The translations under genes were made by a program, and so were the position numbers. From assembly GCA_030743815.1 (NCBI GenBank), contig JASLRT010000005.1:1-64000 (forward strand): a stretch of 64,000 bases of DNA, in the 5' to 3' direction. Below the pieces are notes generated by a model. It saw only the letters and a list, made by a program, of their open reading frames with translations, did no database searches and had not been told where the DNA came from. Of the stretch, positions 1 to 7,343 are shown one piece after another. Origin of the DNA: Candidatus Neomarinimicrobiota bacterium. GTDB taxonomy: Bacteria > Fidelibacterota > Marinisomatia > Marinisomatales > S15-B10. The first letter of the stretch is position 1; each line of letters starts with the position of its first letter.

Positions 1-2
1 GG

Positions 3-1550
3 CCCTCCGGCCCCAACCCTGCCGGGAATGAATTTCATGAAATAACAAATACCCTTTTAGAAAAAGAGGCTACAGTTGCCTGGCGGGGTTCTTCTGACGG
101 GAATCTCTATGTAAAAACAATCTTTGTGAATACAGACGGGGATGTAGACAGCACAACGCCTAAAGTTCTCGTTCATGACAGAGCCGGTGGATCCGGTGGG
201 GAGGCGTGGAATTACGATCAACCGGGTTCTTATAGGTTGGCCCATGACGGAGTCGGTGGCGCTATTTTGACTTGGGAGCAGGATAGAAACATCGACACAG
301 CTGCGGATATTTATATTCAGCAGATTGGTAATGACGGTATGCTGGGAGCGAATAATTTCACTCTCGTTCCCAATCTCCACGGGAATTTCCGTTTCATCTG
401 GAACAGCCATGGTGAAATGACCCATTGGGACTTAAATGAAGGTACTCCACTTGGCCCTAATGGCGAGTGGCCGGCGGAATCTGGGGCCCATTATCTTTCT
501 TTTGGTGGTCTGTTGGTTATGGGATATGACGGTGAAGACCTGTTGCTGGGTGGCATAGGTAGAGATGAAGAGAGTTGGATTCCAAACTCCTGGGGCATTA
601 GTTCTCATATTGAAGAAGGCTTTGAATTTGTGTCCAGATACATGATTGATCAAACCACTGGTCTGAGAGCAAAAGAGCTCATTGTTACCATGGACGGCGA
701 AGATATGGTCTTGATTGGAACGAGCCTCAGTCACGATGGTCCTGATCCTTTAACGTTCGTCAGAGCCGGTTATGCTTTCGATTGGGACGTTTCTTATTCT
801 GGGGATGGTGATCTTCTATATGCTGATGACGATCTTTCAGGTTCGTTGAGCTTTAATCTGATAGATCCCATCTATGCCAGCACTATTCCTGTGAAGGTAA
901 GCTACATGTATGATGCTGACGGTTCTTCACCCGGTTATGTAGGTGCAGCCACCATTTTCGAAACGGAAACAGGTGCTGGTATGCACCTCTCATTTGACAT
1001 GGATGAAGATTTAGAGGATGAGGAGTTCGTCGAACGGTTGCAGTCAGGTACCGATTCTCCCGATGAGACAGATCCAGCCGATTACGCTGTAATACAGATG
1101 TCTGGAGCTGTCGATCTGGGTCCCGGGGATAAAATGAAGTTTATTACTGTTGTGATGGCAGCGGACTCTCCTGACGGTTTTCAGTCCATGTTGCAAAGTG
1201 CGCTGACCTACGCGGTGCTTGCTGATATGGGGGAGTTCAGTGCTGCTGTAGATGAGCCGGTTGTATTGCCGGAAGAGTACGCCCTGCACCAGAATCATCC
1301 CAATCCGTTCAATCCGGTAACGACGATCCGCTACGATTTGCCGCAGGCGGGTGACGTCAAACTGACCATTTATGACATGCTGGGACGGGAGATGAAGGTA
1401 CTGGTGAGTCAGGGTATGTCGCCGGGCAGCTATACCGCTGTGTGGGACGGTACTGACAGGTACGGCCAGCCGGCGGCAGCGGGAGTGTACATTTACCAGC
1501 TCAAGGCGGGTGATTTCAGCAACACAAAGAAGCTCGTCCTCTTGAAGTAA
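3..1550 (+). CDS. Secreted protein with C-terminal type IX (Por) sorting domain, 5'-partial
   Basis: The reading frame is open from the first bases of the window (frame of position 3), so the gene begins to the left; the in-frame GTG at 126 is probably internal. The visible part is about 515 residues of acidic, beta-rich sequence without a catalytic motif I recognise. The last ~90 residues (from about 1276) form a type A sorting domain: N-H-P-N-P-F-N-P, a beta-sandwich core with Y-D-M-L-G-R-E, an A-A-G-V-Y-I-Y segment and the terminal K-K-L-V-L-L-K. Proteins with this domain are exported to the periplasm by Sec and across the outer membrane by the type IX system, then anchored at the surface or released. 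The function of the body is unknown. The 3' end is duplicated almost exactly at 2214-2252. Confidence 0.85.
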   Translation, partial: PSGPNPAGNEFHEITNTLLEKEATVAWRGSSDGNLYVKTIFVNTDGDVDSTTPKVLVHDRAGGSGGEAWNYDQPGSYRLAHDGVGGAILTWEQDRNIDTAADIYIQQIGNDGMLGANNFTLVPNLHGNFRFIWNSHGEMTHWDLNEGTPLGPNGEWPAESGAHYLSFGGLLVMGYDGEDLLLGGIGRDEESWIPNSWGISSHIEEGFEFVSRYMIDQTTGLRAKELIVTMDGEDMVLIGTSLSHDGPDPLTFVRAGYAFDWDVSYSGDGDLLYADDDLSGSLSFNLIDPIYASTIPVKVSYMYDADGSSPGYVGAATIFETETGAGMHLSFDMDEDLEDEEFVERLQSGTDSPDETDPADYAVIQMSGAVDLGPGDKMKFITVVMAADSPDGFQSMLQSALTYAVLADMGEFSAAVDEPVVLPEEYALHQNHPNPFNPVTTIRYDLPQAGDVKLTIYDMLGREMKVLVSQGMSPGSYTAVWDGTDRYGQPAAAGVYIYQLKAGDFSNTKKLVLLK

Positions 1551-1553
1551 TCA
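1515..1553 (+). repeat. Direct repeat, copy A (sorting-domain tail)
   Basis: These 39 bp encode the last residues of the preceding gene (F-S-N-T-K-K-L-V-L-L-K-stop) and recur at 2214-2252 with two mismatches. Both copies are in the same reading frame. Confidence 0.9.
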
Positions 1554-1736
1554 CTCGCTGAAGCTCCCGATGGAGATGGCACGGTGGATGATGGGGAAAT
1601 TTCACTGTTAATCTTTCTTTACGAAAATGATTGCAACCAAGAAGAACCGTTAGTATTTTATTCAAAGTTAGCTCAATAGAGGCTATGGTTTGACGGATCT
1701 ATTTGAAGAGTTAAACAAAATAAAGGAGGGTAGCCC

Positions 1737-2207
1737 ATGAACAATGGTTTTGGTCAATTAATCGCATTTATTTTACTTTTAGTTCTTTCCATTGGCGGCC
1801 GTATCCACTTAATAGATCAAAAAGCCCAGAAAGAGCAAAGATATCGAGCCACTCAAGAGGCGTTGAAAGCTGAGGAAGCAGAGTTGCAGGCCATAGAAGA
1901 TGCTATCATCAAAAATGAAATCGAGCATGATGGCGATCCTGAGACAGCAAGTATGACCATCTCCCTGAATGGTGACGGCTTTGATAGTGATGGCGATAAG
2001 CTCACTTATAAATGGGAACAGATTGGCGGTAGCGAGGTTACAATTGACAATCCAGAATCTCCTTCTAACAGTTTTGAATCTGGTCCAGGTGAATATACAT
2101 TCCAACTAACTGTAACAGATCCTTACGGTGCAACATCAAGCAATCAACAAACTTACAGGATCAGCGTGGAGCCTAACTCAGGTCCTGAGGCCATTATTAG
2201 CGAATAA
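1737..2207 (+). CDS. Small membrane-anchored PKD/cadherin-like domain protein
   Basis: A 156-residue protein with a strong Shine-Dalgarno (aaaggaggg, ending about 8 bp before the ATG). Residues ~5-24 form one hydrophobic helix that could be an uncleaved signal anchor. Residues ~28-60 are charged and probably coiled-coil. Residues ~65-145 look like a PKD or Ig-type beta-sandwich: G-D-x-D-x-D-G-D-K-L-T-Y-K-W, then Y-T-F-Q-L-T-V-T-D-P-Y-G-A. Such domains usually mediate extracellular contacts and often bind calcium through Asp side chains. No enzymatic motif is visible. The frame ends at a TAA, after which the same frame continues into a fragment of a sorting-domain tail (next entry). It may once have been a longer secreted protein or have replaced one. 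Confidence 0.75.
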   Translation: MNNGFGQLIAFILLLVLSIGGRIHLIDQKAQKEQRYRATQEALKAEEAELQAIEDAIIKNEIEHDGDPETASMTISLNGDGFDSDGDKLTYKWEQIGGSEVTIDNPESPSNSFESGPGEYTFQLTVTDPYGATSSNQQTYRISVEPNSGPEAIISE

Positions 2208-2249
2208 TTCTCATTCAGTAACACAAAGAAGCTCGTCCTCTTGAAGTAG
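2208..2249 (+). pseudogene. Orphan remnant of a type IX sorting-domain C-terminus
   Basis: Immediately after the TAA of the PKD-like gene, and in the same frame, 13 codons read F-S-F-S-N-T-K-K-L-V-L-L-K then TAG. This is the extreme C-terminus of the sorting domain at 1515-1550, identical at 37 of 39 bases. The rest of the ~90-residue domain is absent, so it cannot work as a sorting signal even if the TAA were read through. The near identity suggests a recent duplication, gene conversion or deletion. Confidence 0.75.
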
Positions 2250-2279
2250 TCATGAAGTAGTTACCTGCTGAGCCGGTAC

Positions 2280-2411
2280 TATGACCGCGGCAAAGAAAAA
2301 ACGGAAGAAGCGCCCCGCAAAGGGGCGCTTTCGTAAATCGTTGCGCCAGTCCACCCATCCGATTCCCGGAGAGAAGGTGGAGGAATCTGAGAAGAAGTAT
2401 GACCGCGGCAA
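2280..2411 (+). repeat. Pair of 14-bp direct repeats encoding Y-D-R-G-K
   Basis: The 14-mer at 2280-2293 recurs exactly at 2398-2411. In the second copy it is read as Y-D-R-G-K in the small ORF 2281-2466. In the first copy the same residues appear in the frame that continues from the sorting-domain remnant, not in the frame of the ORF. This looks like a second small duplication scar next to the first. Confidence 0.55.
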
Positions 2412-2466
2412 GACTAAGAAAGAATCTCAGAAGGATATAGATGCTGAGCTGGACAAGGAGGAGTGA
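2281..2466 (+). CDS. Small highly charged hypothetical protein
   Basis: A 61-residue frame: a Lys/Arg-rich N-terminal third (A-A-K-K-K-R-K-K-R-P) followed by an acidic/lysine helix (K-K-Y-D-R-G-K-T-K-K-E through D-K-E-E). There is no signal peptide, membrane segment or recognisable domain. No clear Shine-Dalgarno precedes the ATG, and a strong hairpin lies inside the first third (2308-2330). The C-terminal helix looks protein-like, but the N-terminal part could be an artefact of the duplications here. Translation is uncertain. Confidence 0.4.
   Translation: MTAAKKKRKKRPAKGRFRKSLRQSTHPIPGEKVEESEKKYDRGKTKKESQKDIDAELDKEE
2308..2331 (+). terminator. Possible intrinsic terminator hairpin
   Basis: A perfect 9-bp GC-rich stem (2308-2316 with 2322-2330) closes a 5-nt loop and is followed by only three T. 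It lies downstream of the PKD-like gene and its remnant, so it may end that transcript. The weak T tract and its position inside a small ORF leave this uncertain. Confidence 0.4.
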
Positions 2467-2516
2467 GAGGCTGTTTCCAACCTGTCAGGACTGGTGCGAC
2501 TTGACAGGTTTCACTC
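2461..2516. terminator. Inverted repeat between convergent genes
   Basis: A perfect 9-bp inverted repeat (2479-2487 with 2502-2510, 14-nt loop) is flanked by a further matching hexamer pair, gagtga 2461-2466 and tcactc 2511-2516. It sits between the plus-strand small ORF and the end of the minus-strand PorV-like gene, where a bidirectional terminator would be expected. There is no long T run on either strand. Confidence 0.45.
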
Positions 2517-2518
2517 TG

Positions 2519-3616
2519 TCAGAATTTCAGTGAAAGGGTGAATCGCTGTACGCCTGAAAAGAACGGTATATTGGAATAAGAATAGTCCACAGTAACCACC
2601 GTATTGCTGAACGGAAGTTTCTGCTCCAGCCCAAAGCCAAACGTCATCAACTGTTCATAATCGCCCATCAGTGACGACGATGTTAAGATGTTCGAAATTC
2701 CCTCTGCTTCATCATATTCGAAGTTCCCCGAAAAGCGGTTTACGAGTCCTGCTCTCAGGGCTAGCACTTTGAAGACGACTGCCTCCGCTCCCACGTTCAG
2801 ATACGGATTGAAGTCCCGCGGATCGAAGTAGTCCGCGTTGACGGTGACGGTTGCTATGCCGGGATTCATAATGCCACTAGGGCCCACGGGCTGAAGAGAC
2901 ATACCGATGCGGATGGAAGTGGGCAGGGGCCACGACTTGGGTTCCAGCAGTGAGTTTATATTGGGGTTGGAGCCGATGTCGGGATAGGGATCAGTTTTCT
3001 TATAGATAAGGTCCGTGCCGCCCATGGTCATTTCTGTGCCAAAGTTGGAGATTGCCATCCCTATTTTAAGTCCAAGGAAGTCAGTAGTGTAACGCGTCCC
3101 CACATCGATGGCCATGGCCCGAGCTCTTGAAAAGGAGATGACTTCTTGAATCAGTTTCATGTGTAGGCCTACACCGAATCTATCGGAAATCTTGCGTGCA
3201 TATGCCACGCCGAACTGGAAATCACCCGCGGGGAATTTTCTGCCTGTCCCTTCTGGTTGCTGTTCGGTTGTCTCCTCCAGATCTTCCATACTCAGGGAAA
3301 CAATGCTTAGTCCGAGGGAGCCGAACTTGGGACTTACAGGCCAGGCAATGCCAAGGAAAACATGATTGATATCTGTGATCCAATTCGTCTGCGAGAACAT
3401 TACTTGGGGCGAAGCCATGACCGCCAGCCCGGCAGGATTCCAGTAGAGAGAACTTGCGTCGTCCGCCTGCGCCGTAAAGGCGCCTCCCATGGCTTCCGCC
3501 CTCCCGCCAACACCGATCTTCAGAAAGTGCGCCACCGAGGTGGCCACATTATCATTGGTTGCCGTCAATATGGTGGAGCAGATCAGCAAGGTGATTATTT
3601 TCCTGACTAATTTCAT
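2519..3616 (-). CDS. PorV/PorQ-family outer-membrane barrel protein (UPF0164-like), module A
   Basis: About 365 residues from an ATG at 3616, one base after the stop of the upstream gene; an in-frame ATG at 3700 would place 28 extra residues over that gene and before the signal peptide, so it is disfavoured. A signal peptide precedes V-A-H-F-L-K-I-G-V-G-G-R-A-E-A-M-G-G-A-F-T-A, then D-D-A-S-S-L-Y-W-N-P-A-G-L, the hallmark N-terminus of the PorV/PorQ family, followed by amphipathic strands ending in aromatic residues. PorV shuttles type IX cargo to the cell-surface attachment complex; other family members have unassigned roles. It is the last gene of a minus-strand operon (receptor, giant secreted protein, barrel) repeated in the same order at 15742-23086. 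A dedicated role in exporting or holding the neighbouring giant protein is an inference. Confidence 0.85.
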   Translation of the reverse strand: MKLVRKIITLLICSTILTATNDNVATSVAHFLKIGVGGRAEAMGGAFTAQADDASSLYWNPAGLAVMASPQVMFSQTNWITDINHVFLGIAWPVSPKFGSLGLSIVSLSMEDLEETTEQQPEGTGRKFPAGDFQFGVAYARKISDRFGVGLHMKLIQEVISFSRARAMAIDVGTRYTTDFLGLKIGMAISNFGTEMTMGGTDLIYKKTDPYPDIGSNPNINSLLEPKSWPLPTSIRIGMSLQPVGPSGIMNPGIATVTVNADYFDPRDFNPYLNVGAEAVVFKVLALRAGLVNRFSGNFEYDEAEGISNILTSSSLMGDYEQLMTFGFGLEQKLPFSNTVVTVDYSYSNIPFFSGVQRFTLSLKF

Positions 3617-3617
3617 T

Positions 3618-6600
3618 CTATCTGATAATGGCGAACTTACCTGTTTCGCTGAATGTCTCTCCGCCGCCGTCAGTCTCAACGTGGAAAATATAGACGCCAA
3701 ATGCCACCTCCTGATTGTTGTATGACCTCAGGTCCCACGCCTCCACTGCGGGACCGCGCCAGCCGAGACTCCCCTCCCGGTGCTCAATGACGCGCACCAG
3801 TTCACCGGCAACCGTGAAAATTCTGATAGTGCACTGCTGCGGCAGATAATGGAACTGCACTTCCTTTCTCTCAATATTTGTCTCAAAAACCGATGTCACC
3901 ACGTAAGGATTGGGAACCACCTTCACCTGTTTCAGCTGATCCTTGTCGGACACTTCAGCCTGGCTGGCCGAGGTACGAATGAGATAACTGTCCTCCGACG
4001 TGAGCGGTTTACTGGTTGCAATGTATCTCGCATCACCAATGATAGGAGCGATGGCAGTATCGCAGATGGCGGCAACCTCGGCGGTGAATTTCAGGCCGAT
4101 GAGGGTGTCGAAAGTAAAGGTGGATAAGTCATACTGGAAAACGTCAAGAATCTCGCCCGTGATGGTGGTATCCATTTGAGGCGTTGCACAGAGGGTGACG
4201 CTGTCGAGGAGCATCTGTGTCATATTAGCGATACCAATGTTGAGAGCCGATAGGGCGGTGGCTGAATCGAAATAACAGTCCATGAAAGATTCTCCCTCGT
4301 TCCACGTGCCGCTCGTGTCGAGGTCGGTGAACGGTTCCCCTTCGTCGTATATGCCGTTCCCCGCAAGGGTTGTATCGCACAGCACTGTCACATTCGTGTC
4401 CGCTGAAATTGTTGCGGGCTCAGGGGCTTGGAAAACAAAACTCCACGTGATGGCGCCCTGCTCCGCATTGTTAGGTACCTCTATGATTCTGACATCTGTC
4501 CCGCTGGTGATGACGCCGCCTTGGGGAGTTGGGGAGACAATGAGAGGTTCTATACGCAAGTTGTCTGAAGTGTTCCACAATTCGATGGGGACTTTTATCC
4601 CCGGCGGGGAGAGGATCTCTGTACTGTCGGTGGAGTAGCGGACTTCATAGTCGTCCGGATTCCCCGGGTCGATGAGGGATGTTGCCGTGATGAACCAGTT
4701 AGTGTTGGAAATATCGCCTTCGTTATCGGGGTTGTACCAATAGCTGGTGAGCGGGTCGGGCTGGATGGCGACCGGGTCGGTAATAGTGAGGCGTACCCCT
4801 TCAAAGCTGGGGTTGGACGTCTCGCCTGCCAAGAGTGTACTTTCATAAATGGGATAATACTTGTAAGAGATAGTGTATATGGTCCCTTTGACCAGTGCCC
4901 CCTCTTCTGCGGCGTAGATTATTCCGCTCTCATTCTCAACGGTAAAATCGGTGTTTTTATTGAATGTCACCTTTTCATCCCAGGCGCCGCTGGAGTTTAC
5001 GTCCGTAAACGGTTCGCCGAAATCGTACGCGTTTGAGTTGTTCAAATCCTCATACCCCTCAGGCCCGGAGACAGATAGCTTGCCCTTTACCAGATTGCGC
5101 CGTGAAAGTTTAGTACCCGTCGGCACGATTAGTGTCGCTTCGGTAAGTGTGGCGTTATTAAGGACAGTGTAACTCTTGGTGTTGTTATCCTCACTGTCAA
5201 GATCGTCAGAGACGGTGAGAACGTAATCGTAACCGGAGAGTCTATCATTATCGTAGACATCAAACACAATTTGAGCGGTAGAATTTCCGCTCTGATGCTC
5301 CACATCGATTATCCCCTCCTGATGTCCTGCCGGCTTAGCCTGGGGCACCAGGATGACAGTGTTGTTGCCTGGCGCGGAGGCGTCACTACGCGATTTCTTA
5401 GGTGGATTCTCAAGAGGCGGAACGATGCCGTCAGGGTGGTCGTAAGCGGAGACAGCGTACCAATACTCTACACCGTTGAGTACTGTCTTATCAGTGAATG
5501 AATACTTCAATCCTGAGCTGTTGCCGAGATCGTAGTAGAGGGATGGACTCCCGTAGGCGAACATCCCGGACCAGTCATTCGCCTTGTCATATACTGCTTG
5601 CGGAACGTAGAAGGCGGTGTTTCCCTGTCCGTCAGTGACTGGCTTGCCCCAGGTGGCTCCCTTATCGATGGACTTGTAGACGCGGTAACCTTCGAAAGCG
5701 TTGTTGCCAGTGTTGGGATCGATGCTGAATTCGCTGGGATAGGCGTCCCAGTAGAGCGTGATTTCCTTGTCTCCGGCCACGCCGTAAACCACAGGTTCCT
5801 TGGGAGGCTGAGCTGCCTTGAACCCCACGTTGAAGAGACGCTGGGCTGTTCTGGCGTTGGTTAAAAGATCCGTTTCGTTGACACCCAAGATGTCGGCAAA
5901 AACGAAGTCGACGCTCTGTCCGGGTGCCAAGGTAAAGGGTCCCGATGTCATAACGGTGGTGACATCCGGTCCATAAGCGTACGGTTTCTGATTGATGTCA
6001 TCGGCGTGGGGGGCTTCCTGGTATCCTGTGTAATCCGGATTATCGAAACCGAATCCGCCCCGGATCTGGGTGAAGTATGCTTCATTATCACTCTGTGCAT
6101 CCAAGTCGTACGGGTAGGCGAAATAGTTGGTGATGCCGATCTCTTCCTGTTCGTCTTCTTCGTCAATATCGCCATCGGCATCATTGTCCAGACCGTCAAA
6201 TCCTTCATCAATGAGTCCGTTGAGATCGTTATCTTCACCATCAGCTGTCTGGGTGTAGGGAGTCTTCAGTGCCTTGAGCCCGACCCAGCCGAGACCTGAA
6301 GATTTGAACCCTTCCGACTGATCGTCACCGTCCCAGATGATGCCGAGGTCCCACAGCAGATTAGATTCAGTTGTATCGGCCAGCTTCTCCGCCATGAGAG
6401 GGTCGTCCTTGTGGATGAAGAGTGAGTAGTCGTCTGTCCATTCGGCGCCGCCCTGCTCAGGTGTATCCGGATCGCCCACCAGCCCGACAAACACTTCGTA
6501 CAACGTATCCTTGCCGACGTTCGTAAATTTCTCCCAGTAGATGATAAAGTCTTGGTTAAGGATATCATCGTACTGCAATGCCCACATATCGACGCGCACG

Positions 6601-7328
6601 TTGAGTGGACCAATGCCGTTACTCTCCAGCGTATTTCCTTCCAGCGGATCATTGTCTGTCGCTACGAAGTAAGCTTCCCGGGGAGCCACTGAAACGCCAT
6701 CCAGGACGCCCGGGAATCTCAGACCGCTGCCGCCGGGCTGATCGATATCCAGTAAGCGCTCAATACCGCTCCACGATTTGTTGGTGACAGCGTCAGTATA
6801 GCTCCCCGTTGGATCTGTCTCGATAGGCCACGATGCTGGCCATGATGCCGGTTTGTCGTTGAAGGCGATGCCGATGTTGGCCTGTTCATCAACATAGTCG
6901 GCATCGTAGCCGGGAAGCGGTTCGAATTCCTCTTCGTGATCTCTCACGGCGCCGCGTACTCCCACGGCAACGGACGGCTGCCCTTTGATGAGTCCGCCAA
7001 TGATAGGAGCCAGGGTCCAGTAATAAGTGCAGCACTGGAAAGTACTCATACTTCCAGCAGGAAATTCATGGCTTAGTCCCCACCGATCGTAGCCGAGGAT
7101 AGCGGCATTGGAAAAGCGGAGCACGAGGTTACCAATGTCAAGGACACTTCGTTTTCTGTGCTCGTATCCAAACAGTCGGCTAAGAATGGGTGGACGCCCT
7201 TTCGACGGTGCGATCACCGTGTTGTAATATTCCAGTTTGTTCATTTTGTCCCGCTGTGGTAACAGAGTGCTGCAAAAGACAAGTAGCAGGAGAATGAGCG
7301 TCTTTTTGCCGGACATGAGATTACTCAT
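3618..7328 (-). CDS. Giant secreted FN3-like protein with C-terminal sorting-type domain, module A
   Basis: 1236 residues with an N-terminal hydrophobic signal segment (L-I-L-L-L-L-V-F). The N-terminal ~500 residues are acidic, with an E/D-rich insertion around residues 365-390 (D-N-D-A-D-G-D-I-D-E-E). An FN3-like domain follows: K-E-I-T-L-Y-W-D-A, then F-E-G-Y-R-V-Y-K-S and V-E-Y-W-Y-A-V-S-A-Y-D. Beta-rich sequence after it contains G-E-P-F-T-D-V-N-S-S-G-A-W-D-E-type calcium-motif repeats. The last ~95 residues (V-V-P-N-P-Y-V-V, I-R-I-F-T-V-A-G-E-L-V-R, A-F-G-V-Y-I-F-H-V) match the fold of a type IX sorting domain. It lies 15 bp after the TonB receptor stop and 1 bp before the PorV-like gene. 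The protein at 18776-22036 has the same architecture. Likely a surface partner of the receptor; its ligand is unknown. Confidence 0.75.
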   Translation of the reverse strand: MSNLMSGKKTLILLLLVFCSTLLPQRDKMNKLEYYNTVIAPSKGRPPILSRLFGYEHRKRSVLDIGNLVLRFSNAAILGYDRWGLSHEFPAGSMSTFQCCTYYWTLAPIIGGLIKGQPSVAVGVRGAVRDHEEEFEPLPGYDADYVDEQANIGIAFNDKPASWPASWPIETDPTGSYTDAVTNKSWSGIERLLDIDQPGGSGLRFPGVLDGVSVAPREAYFVATDNDPLEGNTLESNGIGPLNVRVDMWALQYDDILNQDFIIYWEKFTNVGKDTLYEVFVGLVGDPDTPEQGGAEWTDDYSLFIHKDDPLMAEKLADTTESNLLWDLGIIWDGDDQSEGFKSSGLGWVGLKALKTPYTQTADGEDNDLNGLIDEGFDGLDNDADGDIDEEDEQEEIGITNYFAYPYDLDAQSDNEAYFTQIRGGFGFDNPDYTGYQEAPHADDINQKPYAYGPDVTTVMTSGPFTLAPGQSVDFVFADILGVNETDLLTNARTAQRLFNVGFKAAQPPKEPVVYGVAGDKEITLYWDAYPSEFSIDPNTGNNAFEGYRVYKSIDKGATWGKPVTDGQGNTAFYVPQAVYDKANDWSGMFAYGSPSLYYDLGNSSGLKYSFTDKTVLNGVEYWYAVSAYDHPDGIVPPLENPPKKSRSDASAPGNNTVILVPQAKPAGHQEGIIDVEHQSGNSTAQIVFDVYDNDRLSGYDYVLTVSDDLDSEDNNTKSYTVLNNATLTEATLIVPTGTKLSRRNLVKGKLSVSGPEGYEDLNNSNAYDFGEPFTDVNSSGAWDEKVTFNKNTDFTVENESGIIYAAEEGALVKGTIYTISYKYYPIYESTLLAGETSNPSFEGVRLTITDPVAIQPDPLTSYWYNPDNEGDISNTNWFITATSLIDPGNPDDYEVRYSTDSTEILSPPGIKVPIELWNTSDNLRIEPLIVSPTPQGGVITSGTDVRIIEVPNNAEQGAITWSFVFQAPEPATISADTNVTVLCDTTLAGNGIYDEGEPFTDLDTSGTWNEGESFMDCYFDSATALSALNIGIANMTQMLLDSVTLCATPQMDTTITGEILDVFQYDLSTFTFDTLIGLKFTAEVAAICDTAIAPIIGDARYIATSKPLTSEDSYLIRTSASQAEVSDKDQLKQVKVVPNPYVVTSVFETNIERKEVQFHYLPQQCTIRIFTVAGELVRVIEHREGSLGWRGPAVEAWDLRSYNNQEVAFGVYIFHVETDGGGETFSETGKFAIIR

Positions 7329-7343
7329 CGTAAAGCATCGGGG

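Noticed and set aside
2205-2249. Programmed stop-codon readthrough adding a sorting tail to the PKD-like protein
   Set aside because: Only the last 13 residues of a ~90-residue domain would be added, which cannot form the sorting fold; duplication debris is simpler.
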